Source: Druceiella hillmani (taxonomy: Eukaryota > Arthropoda > Insecta > Lepidoptera > Hepialidae). Taken from it: a stretch of 64,000 bases of DNA. The notes beneath the pieces are model-generated. The model saw nothing but the letters and a program-made list of their open reading frames with translations, did not search any database and was not told where the DNA came from. Each line of letters begins with the position of its first letter. Position 1 is the stretch's first letter. The position numbers and the translations under genes are program-made. This document shows positions 1-64,000 of the stretch, piece by piece. The stretch is from positions 25,710,001 to 25,774,000 of the forward strand of contig JAYKKI010000029.1 in NCBI GenBank assembly GCA_039881145.1, in the 5' to 3' direction.

Positions 1-732
1 ATAAGCATAGGTTTATTATATTGTCTTTTGACATTTTTAGCATTCCGTACCTCAAAAGGGAAAAAAAAACTCTTATAATATTACTCACATATTGATCTGA
101 CTGTCTGTCACAGCCTGTTTTTTAGAAACCATTTGACATAGAAATTTAAAATGGCAATTAGTAAATTAAATTAGTAGCTAAAAGCTTTCAAATATTTATA
201 CAGTCATTTTAAAGGAGACAAATTAGGTATACAAATTTTTTTTCCATTATCATTCGAAAGGGCTAGTTATAAGATCAAAAATATTTTTTTAGAATTTTAA
301 GTGGCGTACCCTCAGAGATATGCATCAAATTGTGCAAAAACTAATTGCCCCTCTCCAAACTACTGAATTAAAAATCAGGAAGAAACAAAGTTGATAGAAT
401 CTGGCTAGAAGATTAAGGAATATAATCACTAGATTATCCTGTAGGTCTTATCATTTTTGGAATATTCACAATATTTTTACACCTGTTAAATTGATTATGA
501 GGCGGAAAAATTAACATTCGTAAATAGTATGAAAGAAACACTTTATAGCCTTAAGTATTTAAATTGTTATGTCTACTCATACTTATAGGTTTTTTATGAT
601 TATCTAGTCTGAGAAACTTACCACTCATCTGAATAAGTCATAATATACCTAGCATCTATTAAATTATAACAATCACTAAATTATGTGGTTCTTCAAGATT
701 TATAAAATCGTAACAAATTCTTAATTTTCTAG
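1..732. other. Intron sequence upstream of the first visible exon
   Basis: AT-rich sequence with stops in all frames. It ends in a pyrimidine-rich tract and AG at 731-732, the acceptor of the first visible exon. I see no gene or recognisable element. It is presumed to be the 3' part of an intron of the ABCA gene. Confidence 0.6.

Positions 733-64000
<63,268 letters not shown>

Overview
The window is AT-rich animal DNA, most likely from an insect. Large, transposon-filled introns separate short exons with consensus GT/AG splice sites. Mariner/Tc1 elements are abundant, a Helitron of a type I associate with insect genomes is present, and there is a degenerate tract resembling the insect telomere unit TTAGG. 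I cannot name the species; a hemipteran-like genome is a guess.

Only one host gene is visible. It is a very large multi-exon gene on the + strand, covering about 733 to the window end and open at both ends. I reconstructed 28 coding exons plus one candidate 42-nt microexon by following splice sites and reading phase. Every junction keeps frame, giving about 1,890 to 1,903 codons. The last exons (23 to 28) carry the diagnostic end of the first extracellular domain of ABCA-subfamily ABC transporters: a W-x-F-V-K-P-L-I-M-G-K-I-L-Y-T-P block, a K-I-R-M-D-I-D-N-V block, an L-P-P-G-P-R block, a Y-x-Q-Q-M-P-Y-x-C-Y block, and then the first residues of transmembrane helix 2. Upstream exons encode a long Asn-glycosylation-rich, Cys-containing, predicted extracellular segment. 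ABCA1-type proteins have roughly 600 residues here, and this one has at least about 1,870. It is therefore an ABCA12/ABCA13-like giant-ectodomain lipid transporter candidate. Helix 1 (upstream) and the remaining membrane and ATP-binding parts (downstream) lie outside the window.

Layout: exons 1-9 (0.7-13.9 kb) with two mariner remnants and a Tc1 tail; exons 10-14 (16.0-22.0 kb) including the longest exon-dense stretch; exons 15-22 (25.7-40.3 kb) with a Tc1-like element with both ends, a Helitron with both ends, a Tc1 remnant and a LINE 3' end; exons 23-24 (45.4-46.4 kb); a 7.8-kb intron containing three Tc1/mariner copies and large microsatellites; and exons 25-28 (54.2-64.0 kb) with further transposase debris and a mellifera-type mariner.

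No tRNA, rRNA, CRISPR or promoter could be supported. Everything outside the exons is intron. Most short open frames there are noise or pieces of decayed transposons.
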